The notes under the pieces were generated by a model that was given only the letters and a program-made list of their open reading frames with translations, made no database searches and had not been told where the DNA came from. DNA of 52,431 nt from Perkinsus chesapeaki (taxonomy: Eukaryota; Perkinsozoa; Perkinsida; Perkinsidae). The position numbers and the translations under genes were made by a program. Of this stretch, positions 21,501 to 31,660 are shown piece by piece (positions within the stretch are counted from its first letter, which is position 1; the number at the start of each line of letters is the position of its first letter). The stretch spans positions 1 through 52,431 of the forward strand of contig JAAPAO010000210.1 of assembly GCA_013115145.1 (NCBI GenBank). The letters run 5' to 3'.

Positions 21501-24127
21501 GAGAGTACTGCTGCTGGCCCAGCTGATGATGACGAGAGGCTGGCCATGTTGGCAGTGGATGATAGCGACTCTGATATAGATGATGAGGATGCTGAGGCGA
21601 TAGATGATTATACAGTGGGGGATGAGGAGATGATTGAGGAGAAAAGTGGTATGAAAATATGGAGGATGAGTTGGAAGGAGCGGCTGTGGTCTTATAGGAG
21701 CTATGGAGTATCCTATGGAGCTGCCAGTTGGGTTCGATGCATTTATTAACAGTCCCGATGAGGATAAGGCAGGCCTGCCGTTCTCTGTAGCCTGCCCGCA
21801 TACTGGTGATGTTATGGAGGAGCTATTGGCTAAGTTCGAGCCTATCAGTAAGTGTCCTGAGGGTGGGGGAGGATCGAGCAGGGAGTTATAGAGAGACGTC
21901 AAGCGTTATTTTGGAAAGGGTGTTTAAGTCTTGCCTTCGATTTCTATTAATGTCTTGTATTTTCACGCAGTGCGCACTTTCTCTCGAGGATCACATATTT
22001 CTTATAGAGGGATACTTGTTTTGTCGTTAAGTCTCCCTTCTGCCGTCTGTCTATTTGAAGCTACGGAAATCTATTACGCATCATTATATGGTCTGTATAA
22101 GACGATTTAGGTCGGGCCAAACTAGTGTATCGTCTCATTGCCTGCCACAACACTCCAGATGAACGCGCCAAGCCTCAGAAGCTCCGGGTAGGCATTTCGT
22201 ACTTCCCTTCGTACCTGTATGGCCCCATCAGGTCCTCTTAAGCTCGCTGCTATCTTATCTGTCCGATCATGACATTCGTCTGTTGCCGCTTGTGCGAGCG
22301 CCACTGCTGGACCTTGCCAGGCTGATGCCAGATTGCGCTACTGAGTGCGTCTTTAGAAAGGTTTTCATTAATAATAGCATGACTTAGTTACTTTTCGATG
22401 AATCTTATCGCAGCCTACTCCAACTCTAGAAGGCCGGACACCAAGGCTATTAACATGCTGCACATAGTGGCGACTATCTTCCAAACCACCGATATTCGGT
22501 AGGAGCTGACGACTTTGTGCACTCGATATTGTGTATCAGGCATAGGATAGTTCAGCCGGCTTTGATGCTGCTGGAGCAGTGGGCGTGCTGTACACAGGAT
22601 ACCAGGCTGCTTGCTTTATTGTAAGCTGAGGGATATCTAACTTCGGTCGGAGGCGGAAATAAAGGAGGACAGTTCACTGAGCTTCTCTGAGGGTCAAGCA
22701 TTTGGTTCTGTAGGAGCTCATCCAGGTGTACGGTGAAGAAGAAGAATCCTGGGCGATTAGGTTTTATTCGAAAGAGTGATTATGATGCTGAAATCTTGGA
22801 AACACTGTTGTCGATTTGATAAACATGAAATGCGTCGACTTTCCCCCTTTCGGCCGTTAAGATTGCCTTGATGAAGTTGGTTTGGTAGGTACGAGTTCCT
22901 GCAGCCAGCCAAGCGATACAGCCCGGCCTTCTTCCAACTGGCTGGTCGACTGATGAGATGCGGCGCTGAGGTTAGCTCTACAGTAGTCATGGTGATAATT
23001 ATTTGTTGAGCCAGGCTGAGAAGGAGACTGCAAAGACGTTGGTTAGGAGGGCTTATATGCAGGCAGGCTCCGATGAGAAGGGAGGGCTGCAGATAGCAGT
23101 GCAGAAGTAAGGAGGATTATGGAGGCAGGGAGGAACAGCACGCGCTCGCAACAGGAACGGATTTGATGTCTTACCGAGGTTGCATTGCCTATTATGGCAT
23201 ATGGTTGAAAGATGCCGAATAGGTTATTCAGCTCCAGCAGGAAAGTTTCTTGGGGCTCGAGGAACATTGGGATGTTAGGTACTGCCCTGCCCTCTCCCGT
23301 CTGGTGCTAGGACCTCATCCAAGGCTGAGATTGCATGCCTTCCGACCATTAGCGGTGCCTAGCTTGGAGCCTGTGTTCTACGATCCAGATTCAGCACAGA
23401 GCCATCTTAAGGGTAAGCAAGGGGACTTAAGGAATCGTTCTTTGCTTTGGTGAAATTTCTTTACTGGTGAAAATATGATGGAAATATGGAACTTTTTTCA
23501 CGTTTCAGCTTGTATTAGAGCATATATCCAGATCACCCAGGCTTTGCGCTTTTCTCAAAAATGCTTGCCTTGAACGTTGGGGGAGTTAGTCACTTCCAGC
23601 CGGATAGCTCTATATGGATCTATGTTAGCTGTTGGCTTGATTGAAGTGATCTCTGTGATGGAATGCTAGCAGATCTACAAAAGCAGCAGGGCAGGTATTG
23701 TTATTCAGGTAAGGATCCCGTCCTGCATGAGGTGCAGAAGATGAAGAGGCAGTTCAAACAGGAGAGAAGAGGGGCCAAGCGACAGCTCAGCAAGGATGCC
23801 AGCTTCCTTAGGAGTGTAGGCCAGGGGCTGATGTGGGCGAAAAGTGGTATGAATTCCTTAGGTGCGGGCGAATGACCTTCACGCTAAGGACGTTGCGATT
23901 CAACAAGACAAGAAGCGGATACGAGCGGCCTTGGATGAGAGCACTAATAACTACAAAGTGATGCGGACGGAGAATGCTAGGATGGATACAAAGCTGGTAG
24001 GTGGGGAGGAGAGAGGAAGGTGATTGAGGGTGTGGTTCAGCATGGAAGCTACAGGAAGAACAAGGAGAAGAAGAAGGCCAATAGGAGGATGGCCGGCAAC
24101 CAGGTGGCTCAGAAGTCTACGGACTAG
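18562..24127 (+). CDS. NOP14: Nucleolar protein 14 homologue (SSU processome), many exons
   Basis: Exons can be followed from ATG 18562 (MPTKKTANKLSSRDRQR) to TAG 24125-24127 (AGNQVAQKSTD). Diagnostic Nop14 blocks in order are FDMRANRAARKPVLGM; SLLKEFRALGKTGSFKDK joined to RLDAKARGMSSEE; LLTHGGKPVKAMTADELRG with an acidic DSDDDEELKREIEAEV; ELYQEIMAKAKAYKADRQRE; LDADYKGILPSLKFR; the acidic stretch near 21010-21095; MELPVGFDAFINSPD; and near the end LHEVQKMKRQFKQERRGAKR. Nop14 acts in the nucleolus in the 90S/SSU processome for 18S rRNA maturation. The first intron is long (about 18687-19090). The middle (about 22100-23500) is coding-like in pieces (MLHIVATIFQTTD), but its joins were not all worked out. 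Identity is good; exon ends are approximate. Confidence 0.82.
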
Positions 24128-24363
24128 AGGAGGGCCCCTGCAACGTTGATAACACTGTTCAATAGAGGGAGAGTGCCTAAGTTTCTTGGAGCTCTCCCTC
24201 ACTAAGTTCACCACGTCGGTTTATTGATCCTCCCTGTGTCGAGTTGTTAATTCAAGGCAATGGGTTTCTCAAAAATTAAACAACGTATTCTGTGTGGCAG
24301 GTCTCGTGGGCGATGTACTCCACATTTGAGTAGTTGTGTGTTTTATGGTATGAGTAGTCGAAT
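24128..24363. other. Short intergenic region
   Basis: These 236 bases hold the 3' end of NOP14 and the leader of the next gene. I see no other element. Confidence 0.6.
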
Positions 24364-27300
24364 ATGTTAGACATCTTCGGTGGGTTCGGCTCAAACAGCT
24401 ATAACCCTGGGCGCCGCTATGAACCCTCGAGGTCCTCCAGGGGGGGCCGTTTGGCAGCTAGAAGGTCGAGTAAGGCATCGAGAAGTCAGTGTGGACGACG
24501 GCAACGGTCGGGATCGCCGGGTGTTGTGGAGCTCTGGGAGGATTTAGACCGACGGCTCTCACAAGGAGGAGGAGGAGGGAATTCAAGAACCTCGGTGACC
24601 GACAGTGCTGCACCACAGCGGGTTGTTGCAGGGAAGCCGCCGCTGGCGCCAAATCGGGAGATGAGGGAATGGGCGGTGGCGCCGCCATCAGATGACGACT
24701 CTGAAGTGATTGAACTGGACGACTCGGCAAGCATTGGAGCCTTCGGGGAGAAGAACGAGGCCGTTTTGCAGTATGCGCCGCGACAACGCCGATCACGATC
24801 CCCGAGTGTCAGCGATATCATCGCCGCCCCTCTCGCAGAGCCGGACTTGATAGACATGAACGATGCTCCGAAGGTCTACAGCGGGCCCCGGCAGTCGGGA
24901 GCCTTCGCTGGCCTGTTTAGTGGTTGGATGTGGGGGACCAACCGACTGGATACTCCTGAAGAAGAGGGAGGCAGCGGGAGGTTGATAAATACTGAGGAGG
25001 ATAAGCCGATGGAAGCCGCAAAGAACTCCTCTAGTGGTGAAGGATCGAGCTCCCACCGGGGCCTGGATATAGGGGAAGAGGACGGTGAGAGTCTGATGGA
25101 CTTGCCTGCGAGTCTGCCGAAGAGGACTGCTAATAACAATGACTTCTTGGGCAGCTCAGAGGTGCTGCCTCCACCGCTGGTCGACATCGAAGAGGATGTC
25201 ATTGGTGGTAAGAAAGAACAGAGCAATGCAGTGGAAGAAGAGGGCAAAGGGCTGCTGGGAGGCCTTATGAGTTGGTGGGCCAAAGAGGGGGAGAAGGAGC
25301 ACCAGGAGAGTTTGAATGGGGAAGTCTCAAAGGAAGAAGAACGCCCTGTGGAAGCTGACGGTCGCAGTGGGCTGGTAGAAGTGAAAGCAAATGAAATGGC
25401 GGCGGCGTCGACGACGACGAACGAGAAGATTGCCTCACCGACGAGTGCAGACGCTCGAGTGTACGAGACAGCGATGGAGATCCTTGATGGCTACACCGAC
25501 TCTGAAGTGATCTCGCTTTCTAGCAACACCAGCGTTGACTTGCTGGGGCCCTCCTTGCCAGCTGCCAGAGGAGGAGGCAGGACTGGGAGCCTGGATCAGT
25601 GGGAACAGAATGTCGACTTGCTCAATCTGGAAGATGCTCCGCTGCCCAGGGGATGGCTGGCTGAGATACACTCGGGGTTCCGTTTGGATGCTTTAGCTGC
25701 AGCGGTAGATACTTCAGGCTTGCCGAGGGGAACTGTGGCGGAGGTCTCTCGAGAAGTAAGTGTCGGCTGGTTTTATATATTCATAGAGGTGACATAGCGG
25801 AATAGCCTTTGAAGACTTTCATCTATCTAACCAGCGAAATGAATTCAATCTGAGCTGTTTATGGGATTAGTATGTTACCTTTACCTTTGCTTCGGTGAAA
25901 GCAAAGGAGGATATATCGAAGAACCTCGTATTGAGATTCTAGTATGCCGTAATCCATCTCCTATTATGCCGGATGTGAAATCTAATTGTAATAATGTTAC
26001 GGATAGCTTTGCCGTGTAGATACTAGCGCATGCGTACGGTTTGCCGCCGAAGGTAGCGTTACCGGAGATTGAGGTTGAGGACTCTCCCGAGCCACAAGAT
26101 AAACCGATGGTATATAAAGTGCAGTATCGGAGGAACAACAGCCCGCCTCTGCCGAGTAGGCTGCGCTGATGTTAGTGTATCGTCTTGATTGTACTCTCGT
26201 CCTCAGGCACCAGCTCGTTTGTTAAGGTTGGAGCGACGGAGATGCCCAGGCCCACCAGGAACTGTCACCATGAAGCACCAGCTTCCCCGCCCAAAGCAGC
26301 AACAGTGCCGGCTTCACCTTTGGACCTTACAGCAGCTAACCGCATTCATGCACTTGTGAACCGGAAGGACCGCCCGAAGCCCGCCCGTGATGGTGACAGT
26401 CAAGCTAGGCTGGATACCATTATCGATGAGTGCAAAACCTTGTTCCAGCGGGATAGGCGACGCCCGTCTGAGAGGAAGACCTTTGCGTCTGCGTGCAGGT
26501 CGCCGGAGCTATCATATTCAAATGGGACTGTTTTGGAGGACTCGCCCGAGAAGAAGGTGGAACGCGGAGATGCTCCTGTAGAGTTGGTTGAGTCTCCTGC
26601 AAAAATGAACGACAGCAAGCAGGAGGCTTATGGTGTGTTAGACTCGGAGGCTGTGACGAAGTTGAGATCTCCGCTGGGACAGTTTCATAGTGATCTGCTG
26701 AGGGAAGCTCTACGAGCGAAGGAGAGGCTCGAGAGGCAGGCAATGCCATGCGGTGTGGATGATCGAGCTCTGGCGGATATGGCCAGGTTGGCGCGGAAAA
26801 GATTCCACCTGTCTCAGACAATGGCCGACATCCTCGCGAAAAGTGACTCTTCGAAGCCTCTTGAGGGTAGGGGCAGAACCGCAGTCGATACGAAACCCCC
26901 CGCACAAATGCCCGAGTACATTCCGGCGGAGCCCGAGCTGGCGGCCATGCCCATTGCAGTCGTCAAAACAGAAGTGAGGAAGCTTAGCGGTTTGCCCACG
27001 CCTGCGCGGTGTGAAACGGAACCGTCAGTGAAGCAGCGTTGCGAAGACAGCTCATGCCCCTCGGAGGCAAGTAGTGATGTCGAGAGCATTAGGCCTGATG
27101 TTAGCTCACCAAAGTGCACGAAATGCGGCGCAGGTGTGGACATGACGGGCCGGAAGTTGTCCAGTGTCGTCAAGGAGCAAATGAGCACCTGGAGTTGGTG
27201 TGCAATGTGCACCTTCGAGATGTTCCCATCGATCTCGGCAGCACCTAAAAGGTCGAGTTTCGTGAGCCAGAGGATCTTCCTCGGCACTAACGCTGAGGAG

Positions 27301-27711
27301 TGGCTATGGGAACTGACGCTCGAGTCGAGCCTCCCTGTGGAGTATCCAGAGGGCAGCCGAGTGATGTGGCCCACTGGCAGACACCTTGTCCTGGCCCTGC
27401 TGTTCCGAGACTCAGAGATAAAACGGCAGGTGCGAGCCGCGGTCACGGTCGAAGATCTGGAGGCGATTCTGGACAGCAACAAGCACTGCTTGAGGGAGGG
27501 CTATGCGGACCTCCGGGAAGCAGCCGTGCAGATGGTGGTCGATCTCCGACTGAAGCAGCACGCCCTGCTCAAAGTGGTTCTGAAGTCGATACCGAACTTT
27601 GTGGTAGAGTTGAGGCAGAGGAACGACGACGAGCTCTTGGAGGAGATTGTTGCCGATGTTTGGAACGAGATCCGGAGAGGCATGGCCGGCGCGCCGAATT
27701 TGGCACAATGA
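24364..27711 (+). CDS. 1010-residue protein: disordered acidic N-terminus, CxxC-CxxC motif, divergent NADAR-like C-terminus
   Basis: Three exons (24364-25755, 26020-26155, 26207-27711) join in phase to 3033 nt. Exon 2 ends in A and exon 3 begins GC, making Ser; without this splice two separate frames would appear. Residues 1-500 are low-complexity and acidic, with two hydrophobic-acidic SUMO-interaction-like motifs (SEVIELDD and SEVISLSS). Cys813-x2-Cys816 and Cys841-x2-Cys844 suggest a zinc ribbon. From about residue 865 the pattern LPVEYPEGS, WPTGRHLVLALLFRDSEIKR, a YADLREAAVQMVVDLRLKQH helix and NFVVELRQRNDD follows the NADAR fold, where PTxEH and a lysine are usual. Here the Glu of PTxEH is Arg and the lysine after the helix is missing, so it may bind rather than cleave its ligand. 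The first intron (264 nt) could hide one small exon near 25905-25944. The NADAR call is by eye and moderate. Confidence 0.65.
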
Positions 27712-27826
27712 TATTTATCAGCGACAATTTATTATATATTTTACCTTACCAATTCCCATGGTTTGCGTTCAGCCACTTTTCGAAGGCCGCGTTGATCATT
27801 GTTTCAGATGGTCTTATAAAGCTGAA

Positions 27827-29109
27827 ATGCCGATGAGTCAATCTCCCTATAGATCTAGTATTATCGGTAGGAGCACCGGCGGCCTAGCTGTCATCGATCG
27901 AACCGTCAGGTACAAAGCTGCAACGAACGCTGTCCACCATCGAGGCTGACCGAGCTCTGCAGGCCATGGCACGGGACGAGCTCGTGGGCATTTATCCCTC
28001 CTATGACCCAAGGGATGATGTGAGAGTCTTCGGGCCAATCACTGTCACGTTGCAGAGAGACACCGCGCCTTACAGGATCATCAGCTACGTACGGCTTCAT
28101 AGTGGTGGCCATACCGCTCCTTCCTCAACTCTTCAGGAACTTGACCATTACCTTCTCCGATTCGAGGTTGAATGTGCTGTTCCTAAGGCAGCTCTTGTGG
28201 ACGGTCAGCTACTACTTCTAGTGTATCAGCAATCTAACACTCTGGTTGCCAGATCCAAATACGACCGTTAGTGTTATCTGCGGAGTGGCTGTCCATTCAT
28301 CTGGCGAGCCCACTCCCGAAATACCGAAGAGGGCGACTGATGGAGACCAAGAGGATGGAGAAGGTTCGTCGTCGGCAATTCCTCGAGAGTGGATTACTTT
28401 TTCTGCTGCAGACGACAAGTCTCCTGCAAACAACACTTCAGTTGCTGATGGAATCGCTTCACACGCTTGGGTGATATAACCACTAGGATCGCTATTTCAA
28501 CGTATCTCTCCCCACAGGTGGGCCCGCTGGAGACCTGGCCCGGAGCTGCGTGCTGGCTCTGGACAGAAAGGACCGCTTACGGCGGCTGTGGCCGTCGCGG
28601 TACAAGACGCCACCAGGTAGGGCGACGGTCTCTGAGCGCAAACTATATCTTGTGGGCAGGCTGGCGGCGACGCCCTCCGTTCTAGACCCCCTAATAGTTG
28701 CCTTCTGGCGTCGACCTCGCCTCGCTTAAATGGCAGCTCTAATGGTGAAGAAGTTGTTCTGGTCAACGAGACTTGGGAGATCCTGGTAGAGAAAGGAGCT
28801 CGGAAAAGAACATTGCGCCTGGTCTAATAGGTACATGGAGATGTGTGCGAATGGAGCGTTCTCAGCAACACCGGTGGCCAAGTGCGGTCGGAAGTGTTCG
28901 CGCTAAACAGGTGAGCTCAGCCGAGACTCGATGTAGCCCATCAGGGACGCAGCGCATGCAAATGTGTCCTCAGGTCCGATGGTCTCATCTACATTTTCAA
29001 CCTCTCCTGTTCGAGCTCTGACAAGCTGTGCGATGTCGACGTTACGATGCGAGATATCGAAATAATCGCCCTCGACACTGCCGATGAGTTTTTCACAAGA
29101 ATATCTTAA
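27827..29109 (+). CDS. Unrecognised multi-exon gene
   Basis: I do not recognise the product. ATG 27827 (or 27833) opens MPMSQSPYRSSIIGRSTGG. A 40-nt-class GTCAGG...ATCGAG intron joins AVIDRT to ADRALQAMARDELVG, followed by YPSYDPRDDVRVFGPITVTL. Later pieces are VDGQLLLLVYQQ, LPDPNTTVSVICGVAVH and an acidic linker DGDQEDGEGSSS. The end is firm: NGEEVVLVNETWEIL, intron GTAGAG...CTAATAG, VHGDVCEWSVLSNTGGQVRS, intron GTGAGC...CCTCAG, then SDGLIYIFNLSCSSSDKLCD and the stop TAA 29107-29109. The strand-rich end resembles a beta-propeller or beta-sandwich, but that is only an impression. The joins between about 28270 and 28720 are not settled, because two frames are both plausible there. Confidence 0.5.
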
Positions 29110-29570
29110 ACTTGCACAAGAAAGATTCTAACTAGCTCAGAATGTGCCACATGTGTCCCAACTTGCCCACAGTTGTTCTGTACTTTTGTTCTATTTTATA
29201 TACTATGCGATGTTCCTTTGTTACCGTATTAACTACTGGAGCCAACATCTCCGTTCACTCTACCAATTAAGAGCTTATTCGTATCCCTTCAACCGTGTTG
29301 TGTAGTGGGAATCTATCCTAGCATTGCCTTTGGGAACCTAGGCTAGCCGGGTGCGTGCTACCGACTGCTCGGCTAAGCGACGCTATAAAGGCTAAGTGAA
29401 TAGGTTAACTTCATCAGTTCTATGGGTTCAAGAGTTACGTGGGTACGATTCCTGGTGAGGGTATTTTTACTGTAATTACTTTTTGTGTTTCGCTCCGCTG
29501 TAAATAAGGGTTTTAGCTGTGTGTTCTCTTACCAAAACTGGGTCGCAGTTTTTACGAACCTCTTATTACA
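29110..29570. other. Intergenic region and leader of hexokinase copy 1
   Basis: Non-coding. TCTCTTACC...GGGTCGCAG just before the leader TTTTTACGAACC could be a 3' acceptor for a leader exon or trans-spliced leader, 22 nt upstream of the ATG. A box-B-like GGTACGATTCC occurs near 29442, but no tRNA can be folded around it. Confidence 0.45.
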
Positions 29571-30914
29571 ATGGTTTCTACCTCGCTTCCTAGCGACATC
29601 TCTGATCGTTTGACGGAGGCTGTCGGCAAGTTCGACACTCCCAGGGAGACCATGATCAAGGTCAAGGACGACTTCCTCGAGGAGATGAAGCTTGGTTGGG
29701 AAGCCGGTCAGGGTGCTGGTGCCCCTCCAGAGGCCTCCAGTGTCAAGATGCTCACTTCTCATATTAATGTGCTTCCTCGTGGTCACGAGGCTGGCATCTA
29801 CTACGCCCTTGATCTCGGTGGAACTAATCTACGTGTTCTTCGTGTTGTTCTCAGTGCCGAGAAGAAGCCTGAGATTGCCGAGAACAGAAAGCCCATCCCC
29901 CATGACGTTATGGGTGGTACCGCCGAACAACTCTTTGGTTTCATTGCCTCTACTGCTAAGGAGCTTACCGATAAGTTCCATGATGATGACCTCATGCCTG
30001 CTGGATTCACTTTCTCCTTCCCCATGAGCCAGTCTGCTATCAACCACGGCAAGCTCATCGAGTGGACCAAGGGCTTCTCTGCCACTGGTGTCGTCGGTGA
30101 GGACCCCGCCGAGCTCCTTAACAAGGCTTTCAAGGAACAGAACGTCCCGATCTACGTGGCCGCTTTGTGCAATGATACCGTGGGTACTTTGATGACATGC
30201 TCTTACGAGTTCGAAGGTTGTGGTACCTGCAGGGTTGGTATGATTATCGGTACTGGTACCAATGCCGCCTACTCCGATCCTACCCTTGGTAACTTGGTTG
30301 TTAACACCGAGTGGGGTGGATATAACTTCAGGAACGTTCCTTCCGTTCTCAACTGCTATGATGAGGCCGTAGACAGGTCTTCCCCCAACAAGGGCAAGCA
30401 GTACTTCGAGAAGACTATCTCTGGTATGTACTTGGGTGAGCTCACTCGCCTGGCAACCCTCGATGTCCTCAAGGGTTACTCTGCTCATCTCCCCGAGTTC
30501 CTTACCAAGTCCGGTCTGGATACCAAGTACGTTTGCGCTGCCTTGGAGGGTGATAACCTTGGCTGTGATGACGAGGTTATCATGACCGTCTTCCGTCAGA
30601 TCGGCGAGGCCGTTCTTGAGCGTAGTGCCCGTCTTTGTGCCTCCGCTCTCTCGGCCGTCGCTCAGAAGTGTAACATCATGGACAGTGAAAAGCGTCACAT
30701 GCGCGAGGTGTGCATTGTTCATGGCATGCCCAGGTCTCTGACAATCGGTGTTGATGGTTCCCTTTACCAAAAGGGTTACCGCTACCCTCAGCGTTTGGAT
30801 GACGCCTTTGCCATGATTATCGGCAAGTCGGCTGCCTCCTTGGTCCATACTGTTCACAGTAGTGATGGATCTGGTGTCGGTGCTGCCCTCGTTGCCGCGG
30901 CCGTTTCCCGATAA
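29571..30914 (+). CDS. Hexokinase, tandem copy 1 (intronless)
   Basis: Full-length single exon, 447 residues, the normal size for a one-domain hexokinase. Motifs in order: LDLGGTNLRVLRV (phosphate loop), AGFTFSFPMSQ and EWTKGF (sugar-binding Ser, Thr, Lys), ALCNDTVGTLM (catalytic Asp), IGTGTNAAYSD (second phosphate loop), NTEWGGYNF (sugar-binding Glu), EKTISGMYLGEL, and SDGSGVGAALVAAA (adenosine loop). It phosphorylates glucose or other hexoses with ATP at the start of glycolysis, probably in the cytosol as no leader peptide is seen. NTEWGGY and GTGTNAAYSD deviate slightly from the usual NxEWGAF and GTGxNACYxE. Codons favour C- and T-ending forms throughout, suggesting high expression. It has no intron, unlike most neighbours. 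A second copy follows 746 bp downstream. Confidence 0.97.
   Translation: MVSTSLPSDISDRLTEAVGKFDTPRETMIKVKDDFLEEMKLGWEAGQGAGAPPEASSVKMLTSHINVLPRGHEAGIYYALDLGGTNLRVLRVVLSAEKKPEIAENRKPIPHDVMGGTAEQLFGFIASTAKELTDKFHDDDLMPAGFTFSFPMSQSAINHGKLIEWTKGFSATGVVGEDPAELLNKAFKEQNVPIYVAALCNDTVGTLMTCSYEFEGCGTCRVGMIIGTGTNAAYSDPTLGNLVVNTEWGGYNFRNVPSVLNCYDEAVDRSSPNKGKQYFEKTISGMYLGELTRLATLDVLKGYSAHLPEFLTKSGLDTKYVCAALEGDNLGCDDEVIMTVFRQIGEAVLERSARLCASALSAVAQKCNIMDSEKRHMREVCIVHGMPRSLTIGVDGSLYQKGYRYPQRLDDAFAMIIGKSAASLVHTVHSSDGSGVGAALVAAAVSR
30210..30339 (+). repeat. Conversion-like tract shared with hexokinase copy 2
   Basis: These 130 bases match 32294-32423 at 127 positions, including third codon positions. The last run of about 73 bases is identical. 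Flanking sequence of the two genes differs at most synonymous sites. Confidence 0.85.
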
Positions 30915-31660
30915 ATTATTGGTAGGCATTGCCGCTAACGTGGCAATAACCAGTACTATTGTTATTAGTAATGACTATCATTTGCTACTTTCATTTGCCA
31001 GTGAATGTTACTATATAACATAGTACTTGTTGTAATTTATCTATAGTAGTTCCATGGTAGATTCGTCAAGCCCTATATGTCGTGCCACCACCGTTTTTAG
31101 CTGTTATGATGCCGGCGATGGTAATGCCGCCTTCTGCACTTAAAGGCTCGAGGACGACGACGATTAATGCCTGACCGTTCTTGGGGTGCTCATCATCTTT
31201 ATCCTCTTCGGGCTTCATCTGTTACTCTTGTTTGTTTATAGTTATAGAGCCGTATAAGTTAAACTGCTGCTACTAACACTGCTGCGGTCGCGATAAAGCG
31301 CCTGTTATCATTGCTCGCATTCGTCGATTAATGGCTAAGGTGTTAAAGACCGCCACCGTACATTCATCTTACCTTGCAGCTTTGTGTTTAGATACATTGT
31401 GTTAATGATAGGGGAGCTGTAAGTAGTAGTAGCTGTATGTTTGGCAGGATCTATGTCATTAAGGTCGCCTTCGTGCCACTATCTGATACTTTCTTGACTG
31501 TGGTTTATTATTGATTAACTGTGTTTTCGAAGTCATTTTCGGCATAGAGAAGTCCCTCCTTTTTCATGGGCATATGAGGCATGGAAGGGTTTGCATCGTT
31601 GAGCGGTTATGACCGTCCGAGTTTCCTAGTAGTTGATAGCGCTTTCCCCTTTCGTGGTTG
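30915..31660. other. Intergenic spacer between the tandem hexokinases
   Basis: 746 bases without a coding-like stretch. It must hold the 3' UTR of copy 1 and the promoter and leader of copy 2. I see no clear similarity to the region upstream of copy 1, so the duplication did not leave an obvious shared promoter. Confidence 0.55.

Noticed and set aside
26167-26230. Separate gene starting at 26185 after a stop at 26167
   Set aside because: A GTAGGC...CCTCAG intron (26156-26206) removes the stop and joins both frames in phase, and no ATG lies at 26185.
29380-29460. tRNA-like signals (a TAGC/GCTA D-arm-like stem and a box-B-like GGTACGATTCC)
   Set aside because: No anticodon arm or acceptor stem can be folded, and the spacing between the two parts is wrong.
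29460-29570. Relic of a trans-spliced leader upstream of the intronless hexokinases, which would indicate retroposition
   Set aside because: No leader-like sequence can be recognised upstream of either copy, so their lack of introns stays unexplained.
29829-30929. Long open frame of 366 codons on the strand opposite hexokinase copy 1
   Set aside because: It lies fully antisense to a well-conserved gene. It follows from the codon bias of copy 1 and has no family resemblance.
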